The notes below the pieces were generated by a model that had not been told where the DNA came from, searched no databases, and saw nothing but the letters and a program-made list of their open reading frames with translations. Below, piece by piece: positions 41,138 through 49,815 of a DNA stretch of 64,000 nucleotides. The stretch lies in the NCBI GenBank assembly GCA_003150755.1, contig QAMT01000023.1, positions 186,001-250,000 of the forward strand, read 5' to 3'. The position numbers and the translations under genes were made by a program. How positions within the stretch are numbered: the first letter of the stretch is position 1; each line of letters begins with the position of its first letter. Origin of the DNA: Phascolarctobacterium sp. (lineage in GTDB: Bacteria > Bacillota > Negativicutes > Acidaminococcales > Acidaminococcaceae).

Positions 41138-43264
41138 TTACAGATGCAGCACGCGGGCTTTGATTTCTTTGGTTTTACCCACGTTCCAGAAGTTTTCGCC
41201 AAGATAACCGCAGGTACGGCGGGTTACGTTCATCAGGTTATGGTCTTTGTTGCCGCAGTTCGGGCATTCCCATTCCAAATCATCATTGATGATAATTTCA
41301 CCGTCAAAACCACACACATGGCAGTAATCGCTCTTGGTGTTGAATTCGGCATACTGAATGTTGTCGTAAATAAAACGTACCACGTCTTCCAGCGCTTCCG
41401 TATTGTGGCGCATGTTCGGAATTTCTACATAGCTGATAGCGCCGCCGCTGGAGATATTCTGGAACTGGCTTTCAAAGGCAAATTTGCTGAATGCGTCGAT
41501 ATTTTCGCGCACATCGACATGATAAGAGTTGGTGTAGTAGCCTTTATCGGTAACGTCAGCAATCGTGCCGAAGCGTTCTTTATCAATGCGGGCAAAACGG
41601 TAGCACAGGCTTTCGGCAGGCGTGCCGTACAGGGCAAAACCGATGCCGGTCTGTTGCTTCCATTTATCGCATTTTGCGCGCAGATAACGCATTACACGCA
41701 GCGCAAATTCTTCGCCTACTGGGTCGGTATGGCTTACGCCTTTCATCAGCTTGGTCATTTCGTATATGCCGATATAGCCCAGCGAAATGCTGCTGTAACC
41801 GCCGACAAGATATTTATCTATTGTTTCGCCTTTTTTCAGGCGGGCGATAGCGCCGTACTGCCAATGCACAGGGCTTACATCACTTTTAACGCCCATCAGC
41901 GCATTATGGCGGCACATCAGTGCTTTATAGCAAAGTTCAAGGCGTTCATCAAGCAATTTCCAGAACTTCTGCTCATCTCCTTTGGCAATAATTGCCACCT
42001 GCGGCAGATTGATGGAAACAACGCCCTGGTTAAAACGTCCTTCAAATTTATAATTGCCGTTTTCATCCTTCCACGGAGCCAGGAAGCTGCGGCAGCCCAT
42101 CGGCGAAAATACATTGCCCTCGTAGTTTTCGCGCATTTTCTTTGCGGAAATATAATCCGGATATAAGCGTTTGGCGCTGCATTTAACTGCCAGCTTGGTA
42201 ATATAATCGTACTTGCCGCCCTTCAGGCAGTTATGCTCATCCAAAACATAAACCAGTTTCGGGAAGGCCGGAGTTACATAAACGCCCTTGTCGTTTTTAA
42301 TGCCCTGCAAACGCTGGCGCAGAATTTCTTCGACAATCATGGCATTTTCTTCAAGATATTCATCACCTTCCTGCAAATTGAGGAAAATAGTAACAAACGG
42401 AGATTGCCCGTTAGTAGTCATCAAAGTATTGATTTGGTACTGAATGGTTTGCACGCCGCTTTGCAGCTCGCTCTTTAAGCGGGAGCGCACAAGGCGTTCA
42501 ACAGTTTCTTCCGGCAGGCTATCGCCGACTTCGGCAAGCACTGCTTTTTTAAATTTGTTGTAACTGCGGCGCAGATATTTGCCCAGATGGCGGATATCTA
42601 CCGACTGGCCGCCGTACTGGCTGCTGGCAACAGAAGCAATAATCTGCGTCATAACGGTGCAGGCAACCTGAAAACTTTTCGGGCTTTCAATAAGTTTGCC
42701 GTTCATAACCGTGCCGTTATCCAGCATGTCACCGATGTTAATCAGGCAGCAGTTAAAAATCGGCTGAATAAAATAATCAGCATCATGGAAATGGATTGCG
42801 CCTTCGTCATGTGCTTTGGAAATTTTCTCCGGCAGAATAACGCGGCGGGTAAGGTCTTTGGAAACCTCACCGGCAATCAAATCGCGCTGAGTAGAAGCCA
42901 TAACTGCATTTTTATTGGAGTTTTCTTCCATAACGTCCTTATTGCTGTTGCGGATAAGGGATAAAATGCTTTCGTCAGTAGTGTTGGCTTTGCGCACCAG
43001 TGCGCGTTTATAGCGGTAAATAATATAGGCTTTGGCAAGGTCAAATTTGCCCTCCTGCATCAGCTGATGCTCTACCATATCCTGAATATCCTCTACCAAA
43101 AGGCGCATGCGGTTGCGTCCTTCTACATAATCTGCAATGCTTTCGATTCTTTCCGGAGCAATGCGTTCATTGGCTTCCACTGCGTTATTGGCTTTCTGTA
43201 TTGCCACAACAATTTTGCTGCGGTCAAAATCAACAGTTGTGCCGTCGCGTTTGATTACCTTCAT
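41138..43264 (-). CDS. nrdD: Anaerobic ribonucleoside-triphosphate reductase
   Basis: The 708-residue class III reductase makes dNTPs without oxygen. An ATP-cone (about residues 1-90; MKVIKRDGTTVDFDRSKIV) provides allosteric control. The C-terminus has a zinc site (CHVCGFDGEI with CPNCGNKD) and the glycyl-radical loop RRTCGYLGEN. GAGGGAGGACC precedes the ATG. Two NrdR-like boxes lie upstream. This is strong evidence for an anaerobic lifestyle. Confidence 0.97.
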   Translation of the reverse strand: MKVIKRDGTTVDFDRSKIVVAIQKANNAVEANERIAPERIESIADYVEGRNRMRLLVEDIQDMVEHQLMQEGKFDLAKAYIIYRYKRALVRKANTTDESILSLIRNSNKDVMEENSNKNAVMASTQRDLIAGEVSKDLTRRVILPEKISKAHDEGAIHFHDADYFIQPIFNCCLINIGDMLDNGTVMNGKLIESPKSFQVACTVMTQIIASVASSQYGGQSVDIRHLGKYLRRSYNKFKKAVLAEVGDSLPEETVERLVRSRLKSELQSGVQTIQYQINTLMTTNGQSPFVTIFLNLQEGDEYLEENAMIVEEILRQRLQGIKNDKGVYVTPAFPKLVYVLDEHNCLKGGKYDYITKLAVKCSAKRLYPDYISAKKMRENYEGNVFSPMGCRSFLAPWKDENGNYKFEGRFNQGVVSINLPQVAIIAKGDEQKFWKLLDERLELCYKALMCRHNALMGVKSDVSPVHWQYGAIARLKKGETIDKYLVGGYSSISLGYIGIYEMTKLMKGVSHTDPVGEEFALRVMRYLRAKCDKWKQQTGIGFALYGTPAESLCYRFARIDKERFGTIADVTDKGYYTNSYHVDVRENIDAFSKFAFESQFQNISSGGAISYVEIPNMRHNTEALEDVVRFIYDNIQYAEFNTKSDYCHVCGFDGEIIINDDLEWECPNCGNKDHNLMNVTRRTCGYLGENFWNVGKTKEIKARVLHL

Positions 43265-43371
43265 GGTCCTCCCTCTTTCCTGCTATGTTTGTATTTTATC
43301 GTCCAATCTATCCCAGACGTGTTGAGCCTTTACAATCATAACATATTTTTGCGGCGAAGTAAAGTAAAACA

Positions 43372-43418
43372 CTACAATATCTTGTTGTGTTCTTGTTTTT
43401 GTTAACTATATTTTGTGT
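43372..43418 (-). promoter_or_regulatory. Pair of NrdR-like boxes upstream of nrdDG
   Basis: Two sites resemble the NrdR consensus core CwAtATaTwG, each with one mismatch: minus-strand CAAGATATTG at 43375-43384 and CAAAATATAG at 43406-43415. Their spacing is exactly 31 bp, three helical turns, as is usual for paired NrdR boxes. They lie 110-150 bp before nrdD. An -35-like TTAACA lies between them; a clear -10 was not assigned. Confidence 0.75.
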
Positions 43419-43608
43419 TGCCATGTTTTTGTTGCATCTGTTTATGCGCAGGCAAAGTTTGTTTTTGTCAAGATTTGCCGGATAACATAAAAACACTTGA
43501 TTTACTTATTTTACTGCTAAAAGCTTCTGTTTTTAGCGTTTTTAAGAAAAATTCTCCATCCAAAATTTATTTAGAATATACACAAAAGTTTGTATTTTAA
43601 AAACGCTG

Positions 43609-43637
43609 TTGTAAAATTATACAAATAATAATATAAT
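43609..43637 (+). promoter_or_regulatory. Promoter of gltS
   Basis: TTGTAA (43609-43614) and TATAAT (43632-43637) are 17 bp apart, about 59 bases before the gltS start. The rest of 43265-43695 is A/T-rich and, apart from the NrdR boxes, shows nothing I can assign. Confidence 0.75.
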
Positions 43638-43695
43638 AATAAATGCTTGCAGCATATTTTATAAATATTCATCAAAGTTTTTCGGAGGTTCTTTC

Positions 43696-44922
43696 ATGGA
43701 AACAATTACAATTCATCTTGATATGGTGCAATCCGTAGCGCTTGCCATCATCAGCTACTACATCGGCACCTGGATTAAAAGCCACAGCGCCATACTGCAA
43801 AGGTTCAGCATCCCGGCGCCGGTAATAGGCGGCCTGCCGTTTGCGTTTGTGTTCTCGTGCCTGACAATTTCCGGCGTAGCCGATTTTACTTTTGACGACA
43901 CTTTGCAAAAAGTTGCACTGCTGTGCTTTTTTACCACCATCGGCATGATGGCGAGCCTGAAACTTGTCAAAAAAGGCGGCATCCTGCTTATCGGTTTCTG
44001 GCTGACCAGCACCGTGCTTGGCATTTTGCAGAACGCTATCGGTATGGGCGTATGCACACTAATGGGCATTGATAAATTTTACGGCATTCTTGCCGGCGCA
44101 GTTGCGTTAATGGGCGGCCTTGGCACCAGCGCAGCTTTCGGACCGTTTTTTGAACAGAATTACAACCTTACCGGCGCAACAACCGTTGCCATTACAGCCG
44201 CAACCTTCGGCATGGCCGTAGCGCTTATTATCGGCGGCCCGTTCGGCGAGCGCCTGATTAAGCATTACAAAATCAAAACGCCTAAAGCCGCTAAGGCGGA
44301 TGCCCCGCTGGAAGAAATTGACGAAACAGAAACCACAGTCACTGGCGAAAACCTGATACCCGCACCGGCAGCTGCTGCCGAAATTTTAAAAGCCCTTGGT
44401 TTTGTTGCTATCGCCATGGGGCTTGGCAGTATTTTAAGCAATTACCTGGGCCAGTTTATTACGCTGCCGGTTTACATAGGCAGTATGCTGGTTGCCGCTG
44501 TTATCCGCAATATCGGCGATTTCAGCAAGCTTTACAAAATTGAAGGCGTCGGCATGGACTGCATTGCTGATATTTCTTTGGTTTTATATGTAACCATGGC
44601 TATCAACAGCCTTAAATTATACGAACTTATCAACCTGGCGCTGCCGCTGATTATTATTCTCGTCATTCAGACGCTGTTAATGCTGGCTTTTGCCTGGGGC
44701 GTATATTTCAGAATGTTCGGCAAAGACTATGATTCGGTAATGCTTGCCGTCGGCGGCATCGGCTTTGCCATGGGCGCAACTGCCAACGGTCTGGCCAATA
44801 TGCAGTCGCTGTCCGATAAATACGGCTTTTCACCCAAAGCGTGGATGATAGTTTCACTGGTAGGCGCGTTTTTAATCGACTTTACCAATGCTATTATCAT
44901 TACCTGGATGATAGGCCTGTAA
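43696..44922 (+). CDS. gltS: Sodium/glutamate symporter
   Basis: The 408-residue membrane protein has about ten hydrophobic segments in two halves. Conserved GltS features include PAPVIGGLPFAF near residue 36, GGLGTSAAFGPFFEQ near 138, GGIGFAMGATANGLANMQ near 352 and a central acidic loop. It should import L-glutamate with Na+. CGGAGG precedes the ATG. It converges with an M20 peptidase gene of the glutamate-carboxypeptidase type, which may supply glutamate. Confidence 0.95.
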   Translation: METITIHLDMVQSVALAIISYYIGTWIKSHSAILQRFSIPAPVIGGLPFAFVFSCLTISGVADFTFDDTLQKVALLCFFTTIGMMASLKLVKKGGILLIGFWLTSTVLGILQNAIGMGVCTLMGIDKFYGILAGAVALMGGLGTSAAFGPFFEQNYNLTGATTVAITAATFGMAVALIIGGPFGERLIKHYKIKTPKAAKADAPLEEIDETETTVTGENLIPAPAAAAEILKALGFVAIAMGLGSILSNYLGQFITLPVYIGSMLVAAVIRNIGDFSKLYKIEGVGMDCIADISLVLYVTMAINSLKLYELINLALPLIIILVIQTLLMLAFAWGVYFRMFGKDYDSVMLAVGGIGFAMGATANGLANMQSLSDKYGFSPKAWMIVSLVGAFLIDFTNAIIITWMIGL

Positions 44923-44940
44923 ATAATTGCCTGAAAGCAC

Positions 44941-44973
44941 AAAACAGCCGGTAAAACCACCGGCTGTTTTTTT
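44941..44973 (+). terminator. Terminator after gltS
   Basis: AAACAGCCGGT pairs with ACCGGCTGTTT and runs into seven T. Confidence 0.92.
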
Positions 44974-44983
44974 ATGCAGATAC

Positions 44984-45021
44984 AAAAATGGGGCTAAGCT
45001 CAATGCTTAACCCCGTTTTTA
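44984..45021 (-). terminator. Terminator after the M20 peptidase gene
   Basis: On the minus strand GGGGTTAAGC pairs with GCTTAGCCCC (loop ATTGA) and is followed by ATTTTTGTATC, just after the peptidase stop codon. Confidence 0.88.
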
Positions 45022-45025
45022 TTTA

Positions 45026-46258
45026 TTATTTTACGCCAGTTTTAAGCAGCTCTGCCAAGGTAATGGCAAAGGCAGCCGTGCGCGGTACTGCGGTTTTTAA
45101 ATCTACTGATTCGTGGTCGGTGTGCTCATCATAGTTTTCTACGCCCAAAGCATCCAAAGTCGGAATAAACTTTGCGGTGCGGTTGCCGTCAGTCAGGCCG
45201 CCTGCAACCCATTCGTTTACCTTGCCGCCAAATTCTTCGGCGACGACGCTGCTGTAAACATCAATCATCTTCTGTACGGCCGGAGTTTTTTCCATCGGTC
45301 CGGTAACAATGCCGCCGGTAACTTCTACTTTGGTGCCGGCAATAACAATTTTATCAGCCAGTGCTTTAATAGCTGCGTCAAGACGCTGCTGCTCTGCAAC
45401 TTCAAAGCAGCGTACATTTACTTCACAGTAAGCGTCGCCCGGAATAACGCTGATTTTATCATTGGTGCTGCCAATTACGCCAACATTGACCGTATTGGCA
45501 GGTATAAACTGCCCGCTGTCGGTAATACCGCGCGCTTCCAGCGCTTTAGCGGTAAAATCTGCCGGGTCGCCGGGCATGGGGCTTGCTAGCTTGTGCAGCT
45601 CGGTAATGGTATAAGCCAGCTGATGAATAGCGTTGGCACAGCACTGCGAAGCGTTGCCGTGGTGTCCGCCGATGCCGGTAACAGTAATTTTATATTTGGC
45701 ATTGCCCTTGCGCTGGGTAACAATGCCCCAGTTGGGGCGCGCAACATCCATAATAACCGCAAAATCAGCCTGCTGGGATAATTCTGCTACAATGCCTTCT
45801 GCCGTGGGGCTGCCGCCTTCTTCCTCAGCATTGGTGTAATAAGTTATTTCTTTATAATCAGTAAAGCCTGCTTCTTTCAAAGCCTGCAAGCCATAGATAA
45901 CTTCCATAACTGTTGCCTTGTCGTCGCCAACGCCGGGGCCCCAGGCAAAGCCGTTTTCATCTACGCGGAAGGGGCGTTTTGCTGCTTCGCCGCGTTTAAA
46001 CACCGTATCTACATGCGCAACCAAAAGCACGGTCTGCGTGCCGTTGCCTTTAAGGCGGGAAATCAAATGGCAGCCGCGGTCGTTATAACGGAACTCCGTT
46101 TCTGCGCCTAAGGCCTGCATTTTTTCCGCTACAAATTTATTGGCTTTTTCCGTACCTTCCAAATCGCCGTTGCCGCTGTCGATATTGGTTAAGGTTTCCA
46201 AATCCTTTACATAATTGTCATACTCTTTTGCCAGATAGTCTTTGATAATTTTACGCAT
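45026..46258 (-). CDS. M20-family metallopeptidase, glutamate carboxypeptidase type
   Basis: The 410-residue peptidase has the M20 metal ligands in AHVDTVF (His, with the nearby catalytic Asp), GVGDDKAT (bridging Asp), NAEEEGGSPT (catalytic and ligand Glu), MDVARP (Asp) and EHTDHESVD (His). The dimerisation domain lies at about 190-300 with GIGGHHGNAS. It resembles carboxypeptidase G2, which removes C-terminal glutamate. AAAGGAGGATAG precedes the ATG. Its neighbour gltS makes a role in glutamate scavenging plausible. Confidence 0.9.
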   Translation of the reverse strand: MRKIIKDYLAKEYDNYVKDLETLTNIDSGNGDLEGTEKANKFVAEKMQALGAETEFRYNDRGCHLISRLKGNGTQTVLLVAHVDTVFKRGEAAKRPFRVDENGFAWGPGVGDDKATVMEVIYGLQALKEAGFTDYKEITYYTNAEEEGGSPTAEGIVAELSQQADFAVIMDVARPNWGIVTQRKGNAKYKITVTGIGGHHGNASQCCANAIHQLAYTITELHKLASPMPGDPADFTAKALEARGITDSGQFIPANTVNVGVIGSTNDKISVIPGDAYCEVNVRCFEVAEQQRLDAAIKALADKIVIAGTKVEVTGGIVTGPMEKTPAVQKMIDVYSSVVAEEFGGKVNEWVAGGLTDGNRTAKFIPTLDALGVENYDEHTDHESVDLKTAVPRTAAFAITLAELLKTGVK

Positions 46259-46348
46259 GGGCTATCCTCCTTTAAAAACTCTGTTACCTGTTAAATTCGC
46301 CGCAAGCTGCGTTTATCCTGCCGCGCTGAAATTTTTACCGCTGCATAC

Positions 46349-46384
46349 AAAAACGGCAGGCTCATTAACCTGCCGTTTGTTTAA
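46349..46384 (-). terminator. Terminator after the SDR gene
   Basis: Minus-strand AAACGGCAGGTT pairs with the segment AGCCTGCCGTTT and is followed by TTGTATGC. It shares this tail with two other terminators in the window. Confidence 0.85.
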
Positions 46385-46390
46385 TTTTAT

Positions 46391-47227
46391 TCAGTTTTTA
46401 TCCGGCTGCAAAGGCCCATAAAAATATGACGCTGTTGCGCCGCCGTCAATCAAGAAATCTGCGCCGGTAATAAACGTGCCCCTGTCGCTCATTAAAAGTT
46501 CGGCTACATTTGCGACTTCATCTGCGGTGCCCGGACGTCCGGCCGGACATTTGGCAAACATGTTCTTATAAAAATCTCCGCGCGGTCCGTTAAACTCATC
46601 TATCGCCAGCGGCGTAACAATAATCCCCGGTGAAATGGAATTTATGCGCGCCCCCTTTGCGCCCCATTTCACTGCTTCTGCCATTACACGTTTTTCGTTG
46701 CAGCGCTTTGCAAGCTGATAGGCGTGCAGGGTATCGCGTATGTTCCCGGCAGCAAGCAGCGGCAATGCCAAAAGTTCTTCCGGCGAAGTTACGGCAAGCT
46801 GCCTGTCTTCTTCCGCAGTTAATTGCGGCATGCGGTGCCCGGACTGGCTGCTGATAGTTACGCCAACGCCGCCCGGTGCAATAACCTTGCCCACTTCTTC
46901 CAGAAGCACTGCCGTCCCGTATAAATCGACCTTTAAAATAGCCTCAACCGGCGCCTGGCTTGGCGAAACACCGGCAGCATTAACAAGCATTTTCAGCGGT
47001 CCGTATTTCTGCGCTTCGGCAATAATCTCCCTGATTGATTCCCTCGAAGATAAATCCATAGTAAACGGCACGGCATCAAAACCTGCGTCATTTAAAATTT
47101 TAGCAACAGCCCCGGCATTTTCCTGCTTTTTATCACCAATAACGATTTTTTTACCGTAACCAATGCGGCGCGCAATAGCCATGCCAATTTGCCCCGCACC
47201 GGTTAAAAGCAAAACATCTTTTTGCAT
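46391..47227 (-). CDS. Short-chain dehydrogenase/reductase
   Basis: The 278-residue SDR has TGAGQIGMAIA at the N-terminus for the nucleotide, NAAGVSPSQ (the NAG motif), a Ser in TISSQSG, and the catalytic YxxxK in HAYQLAKRC. The region between NAAG and YxxxK is about 30 residues longer than in classical SDRs. The substrate is unknown. A LysR-type regulator gene lies 115 bp upstream on the same strand and may control it. Confidence 0.9.
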   Translation of the reverse strand: MQKDVLLLTGAGQIGMAIARRIGYGKKIVIGDKKQENAGAVAKILNDAGFDAVPFTMDLSSRESIREIIAEAQKYGPLKMLVNAAGVSPSQAPVEAILKVDLYGTAVLLEEVGKVIAPGGVGVTISSQSGHRMPQLTAEEDRQLAVTSPEELLALPLLAAGNIRDTLHAYQLAKRCNEKRVMAEAVKWGAKGARINSISPGIIVTPLAIDEFNGPRGDFYKNMFAKCPAGRPGTADEVANVAELLMSDRGTFITGADFLIDGGATASYFYGPLQPDKN

Positions 47228-47341
47228 AATGTTATAAGCCTCCTTCTGTTTTTAAATCCATTATAAAGAAGGATAGCTTATAAATCAATTCAAGTTTATG
47301 TGTATTTAATTTAAGTTTTTCTTATACGAAGTCTGTACAAA

Positions 47342-48223
47342 TTAAATTTCTGCAAACTCATCTTTTAATAGCTCCGCAAATTTTTCAGCATAGGCATTTT
47401 GGTTTTCTTTTTTCCAAAAGGCGCATAAATTTTGCATTACAGGCGCGTTAGCACGCACAAGCCTAAGTTTTTTCAGCACATTGCTGTCAGCCGCACTTTC
47501 CGCACTCATATCAAGCATAAAGCCGCTGCCGCTGATTACCAGAAGCCGCGCGTTTTCCGTATTATCAGCAAAAATAAATTCACTTCTAACGCCAAGCACG
47601 TCACGGAAATAATCCTGCTCGGGCGCATCGCCCGCAGATACCGGCAAAATGCACGGAGTATTTTTCAAATCTTCCATGCTTACAGCATTTAAAGATGCTA
47701 ATGGGCTGTTGGCCGAAATTAGCGCCTGATATGGCAACGCTGCCAGCACCAGATTAACATATTCTTCCGAAAAGGCCCGGCGCTGGTCGCTGAATATTAC
47801 ATCTGCTTCATCGCTGCGCAAAAGTTTAAACAAGGCTTCGTGGCTGCCGCCGGTAATTTTCACTTCCACATCAGGATAAATGCGCGCAAATTTGCCAAGC
47901 GCCCCGTAAAATTCATTGCCGCCGTAGCCATTAAGATATCCGACGCGCAAAACCTGCGCCGCGCTCCCCGCTAATTGCCTTGCCTGGGCGCAAAGCCTTT
48001 CGTAGTCACTAACAAGTATCAGGCTCTTTTTATAAAAATATTCTCCGGCGGGCGTTACGGTAAACTTACGGTTTTTACGCACCAACAGTGCAAAGCCGAG
48101 TTCGTTTTCCAGCGAACGCACCTGCTGGGAAATTGCCGACTGCGAAATATTGCATTCTGCCGCTGCTTCCGAAAAGCTGTTATTACGCACTACCGCCTGA
48201 AAATATTTAATCCGTTCCAGCAT
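47342..48223 (-). CDS. LysR-family transcriptional regulator
   Basis: I chose the ATG at 48223 (MLERIKYFQAVV), eight bases after GCGGAGG, over one at 48241. The 293-residue protein has a winged helix-turn-helix (about 1-60; SFSEAAAECNISQSAISQQVRSLENELG) and a C-terminal effector-binding domain (about 87-290). The effector is unknown. It is followed by the SDR gene on the same strand, an arrangement less common than divergent regulation. Confidence 0.92.
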   Translation of the reverse strand: MLERIKYFQAVVRNNSFSEAAAECNISQSAISQQVRSLENELGFALLVRKNRKFTVTPAGEYFYKKSLILVSDYERLCAQARQLAGSAAQVLRVGYLNGYGGNEFYGALGKFARIYPDVEVKITGGSHEALFKLLRSDEADVIFSDQRRAFSEEYVNLVLAALPYQALISANSPLASLNAVSMEDLKNTPCILPVSAGDAPEQDYFRDVLGVRSEFIFADNTENARLLVISGSGFMLDMSAESAADSNVLKKLRLVRANAPVMQNLCAFWKKENQNAYAEKFAELLKDEFAEI

Positions 48224-48291
48224 AGCCGCTACCTCCGCCAAATAATTTATTTAATTGTAACATGCTTGCCCTAAACTTTGCAAAACGGCAT

Positions 48292-48324
48292 ACAAAAACG
48301 GCAGGTTCATACGAACCTGCCGTC
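48292..48324 (-). terminator. Terminator after gatB
   Basis: Minus-strand ACGGCAGGTTC pairs with GAACCTGCCGT and is followed by TTTTTGTATGCC. The sequence is almost the same as the terminator at 46349. Confidence 0.9.
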
Positions 48325-48363
48325 AGTTTATCCGCGTAAGCGGAAATATTTGATTGTTAAACC

Positions 48364-49815
48364 TTACTGCATTTTTTCTTTAAGCAGTTTGTTTACCATG
48401 CCCGGGTTAGCTTTACCGCGGGATTTTTTCATAACCTGGCCAACAAGGAAGCCGATAGCTTTGTCCTTGCCAGCTTTATAGTCGGCAACGGACTGCGGAT
48501 TTTCGGCAAGAACTTCGTCAACGATAGCGGCAATAGCGCCTTCGTCGCTTACCTGTTCCAAGCCCAGCTCTTTAACAAGCTGTTTCGGGGCCTTTTCGCT
48601 GTTTTTCAGCATTTCGGCAAAAACCTTTTTAGCAAGCTTGCTGCTTAATACGCCGTCTTTAATCAGCGTTACCAGTTCGCCAAGGTTTTCCGGCTTAACC
48701 GGGAATTCGTTAATTGTAATGTTTTCGGCATTAAGATATGCGGAAACATCGCCAAGCAGCCAGTTGGATACGCCTTTATCGTCTTTGGAGTTAGCGCAGG
48801 CAGCATCAAAATAATCTGCCATAGCTTTAGTAGCAACAATTAAAGAAGCATCGTACTTCGGCAGGCCGTGTTTTTCAACAAGGCGTTCCAGGCGCTGCGC
48901 AGGCAGTTCCGGCAATTCGCCGCGCACACGTTCAATCCAGGCATCGTCAATTTCAACAGGAACGAGGTCCGGTTCCGGGAAGTAACGGTAATCGTGCGCT
49001 TCTTCCTTGCTGCGCATCGAAAGGGTTACGCCGTTAGCTTCGTCCCAGGTGCGGGTTTCCTGGATAACATGCCCGCCGTCTTCAAGGATTGCTTTCTGGC
49101 GTTCAACTTCGTAATCAATAGCGCGTACCAGCGCACGGAAGGAGTTGAGGTTTTTAATTTCGGCGCGTGTACCGAATTCTTTTGCGCCTTCCGGCATGAC
49201 GGAAATGTTAGCGTCGCAGCGCAGGCTGCCTTCCTGCATTTTGCAGTCGCAAACGTCGATGTATTCGAGAATTGTTTTAAGCTGTTCCATGTAGGCTCTT
49301 GCTTCTTCGGCACTGCGCATATCAGGCTCGGAAACAATTTCCAGAAGCGGTACGCCTGCACGGTTATAGTCAACAGACGAAAAATCAGAAGTGCTGATGG
49401 TTGCGCCGCTGTGATTCAGCTTGCCGGCATCTTCTTCCATGTGGATACGGGTAATGCCAAGACGTTTCGGAACGCCGTCAACCTCAATATCAATATGGCC
49501 GCCAAGGCAAATCGGCTGGTCAAACTGAGAAATCTGGTAGTTTTTTGCAAGGTCAGGGTAAAAATAGTTTTTACGGTCGAACTTGTTGAATTTTTGGATA
49601 TCGCACCCAAGTGCAAGGCCTGTGCGGATAGCAAATTCTACAACCTGCTTGTTGAGTACAGGCAGTGCGCCCGGCATGCCAAGGCATACGGGGCAGACAT
49701 GGGTGTTAGGCTGGCTGCCGAACTCGGTCGAGCAGGAGCAGAAGGCTTTGGATTTGGTTTTTAATTCGGCATGTACTTCAAGGCCGATAACTGTAATATA
49801 ATTAGTGTTTCTCAT
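48364..49815 (-). CDS. gatB: Aspartyl/glutamyl-tRNA amidotransferase subunit B
   Basis: The 483-residue subunit carries the kinase-like transamidation domain (VIGLEVHAELKTKSKAFCSC near residue 9, PNTHVCPVCLGMPGALP near 36) and a C-terminal tRNA-binding YqeY-like tail. With GatA and GatC it turns Glu-tRNA-Gln into Gln-tRNA-Gln. The ATG overlaps the last base of the gatA stop codon, with GGAGG upstream. Confidence 0.97.
   Translation of the reverse strand: MRNTNYITVIGLEVHAELKTKSKAFCSCSTEFGSQPNTHVCPVCLGMPGALPVLNKQVVEFAIRTGLALGCDIQKFNKFDRKNYFYPDLAKNYQISQFDQPICLGGHIDIEVDGVPKRLGITRIHMEEDAGKLNHSGATISTSDFSSVDYNRAGVPLLEIVSEPDMRSAEEARAYMEQLKTILEYIDVCDCKMQEGSLRCDANISVMPEGAKEFGTRAEIKNLNSFRALVRAIDYEVERQKAILEDGGHVIQETRTWDEANGVTLSMRSKEEAHDYRYFPEPDLVPVEIDDAWIERVRGELPELPAQRLERLVEKHGLPKYDASLIVATKAMADYFDAACANSKDDKGVSNWLLGDVSAYLNAENITINEFPVKPENLGELVTLIKDGVLSSKLAKKVFAEMLKNSEKAPKQLVKELGLEQVSDEGAIAAIVDEVLAENPQSVADYKAGKDKAIGFLVGQVMKKSRGKANPGMVNKLLKEKMQ

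Noticed and set aside
40664..42166. 500-codon plus-strand open frame opposite nrdG/nrdD
   Set aside because: It is antisense to two certain genes; the translation is rich in Phe, His and Ala in a pattern typical of antisense shadows.
43640..43680. ArgR-type operator before gltS
   Set aside because: ATGAATATTTATAAAAT on the minus strand matches only one half of the ARG box well; A/T-rich DNA makes such matches common.
48868..49764. 298-codon plus-strand frame opposite gatB
   Set aside because: Antisense to gatB; no ribosome site and a low-complexity Phe/Ala/Asn-rich product.
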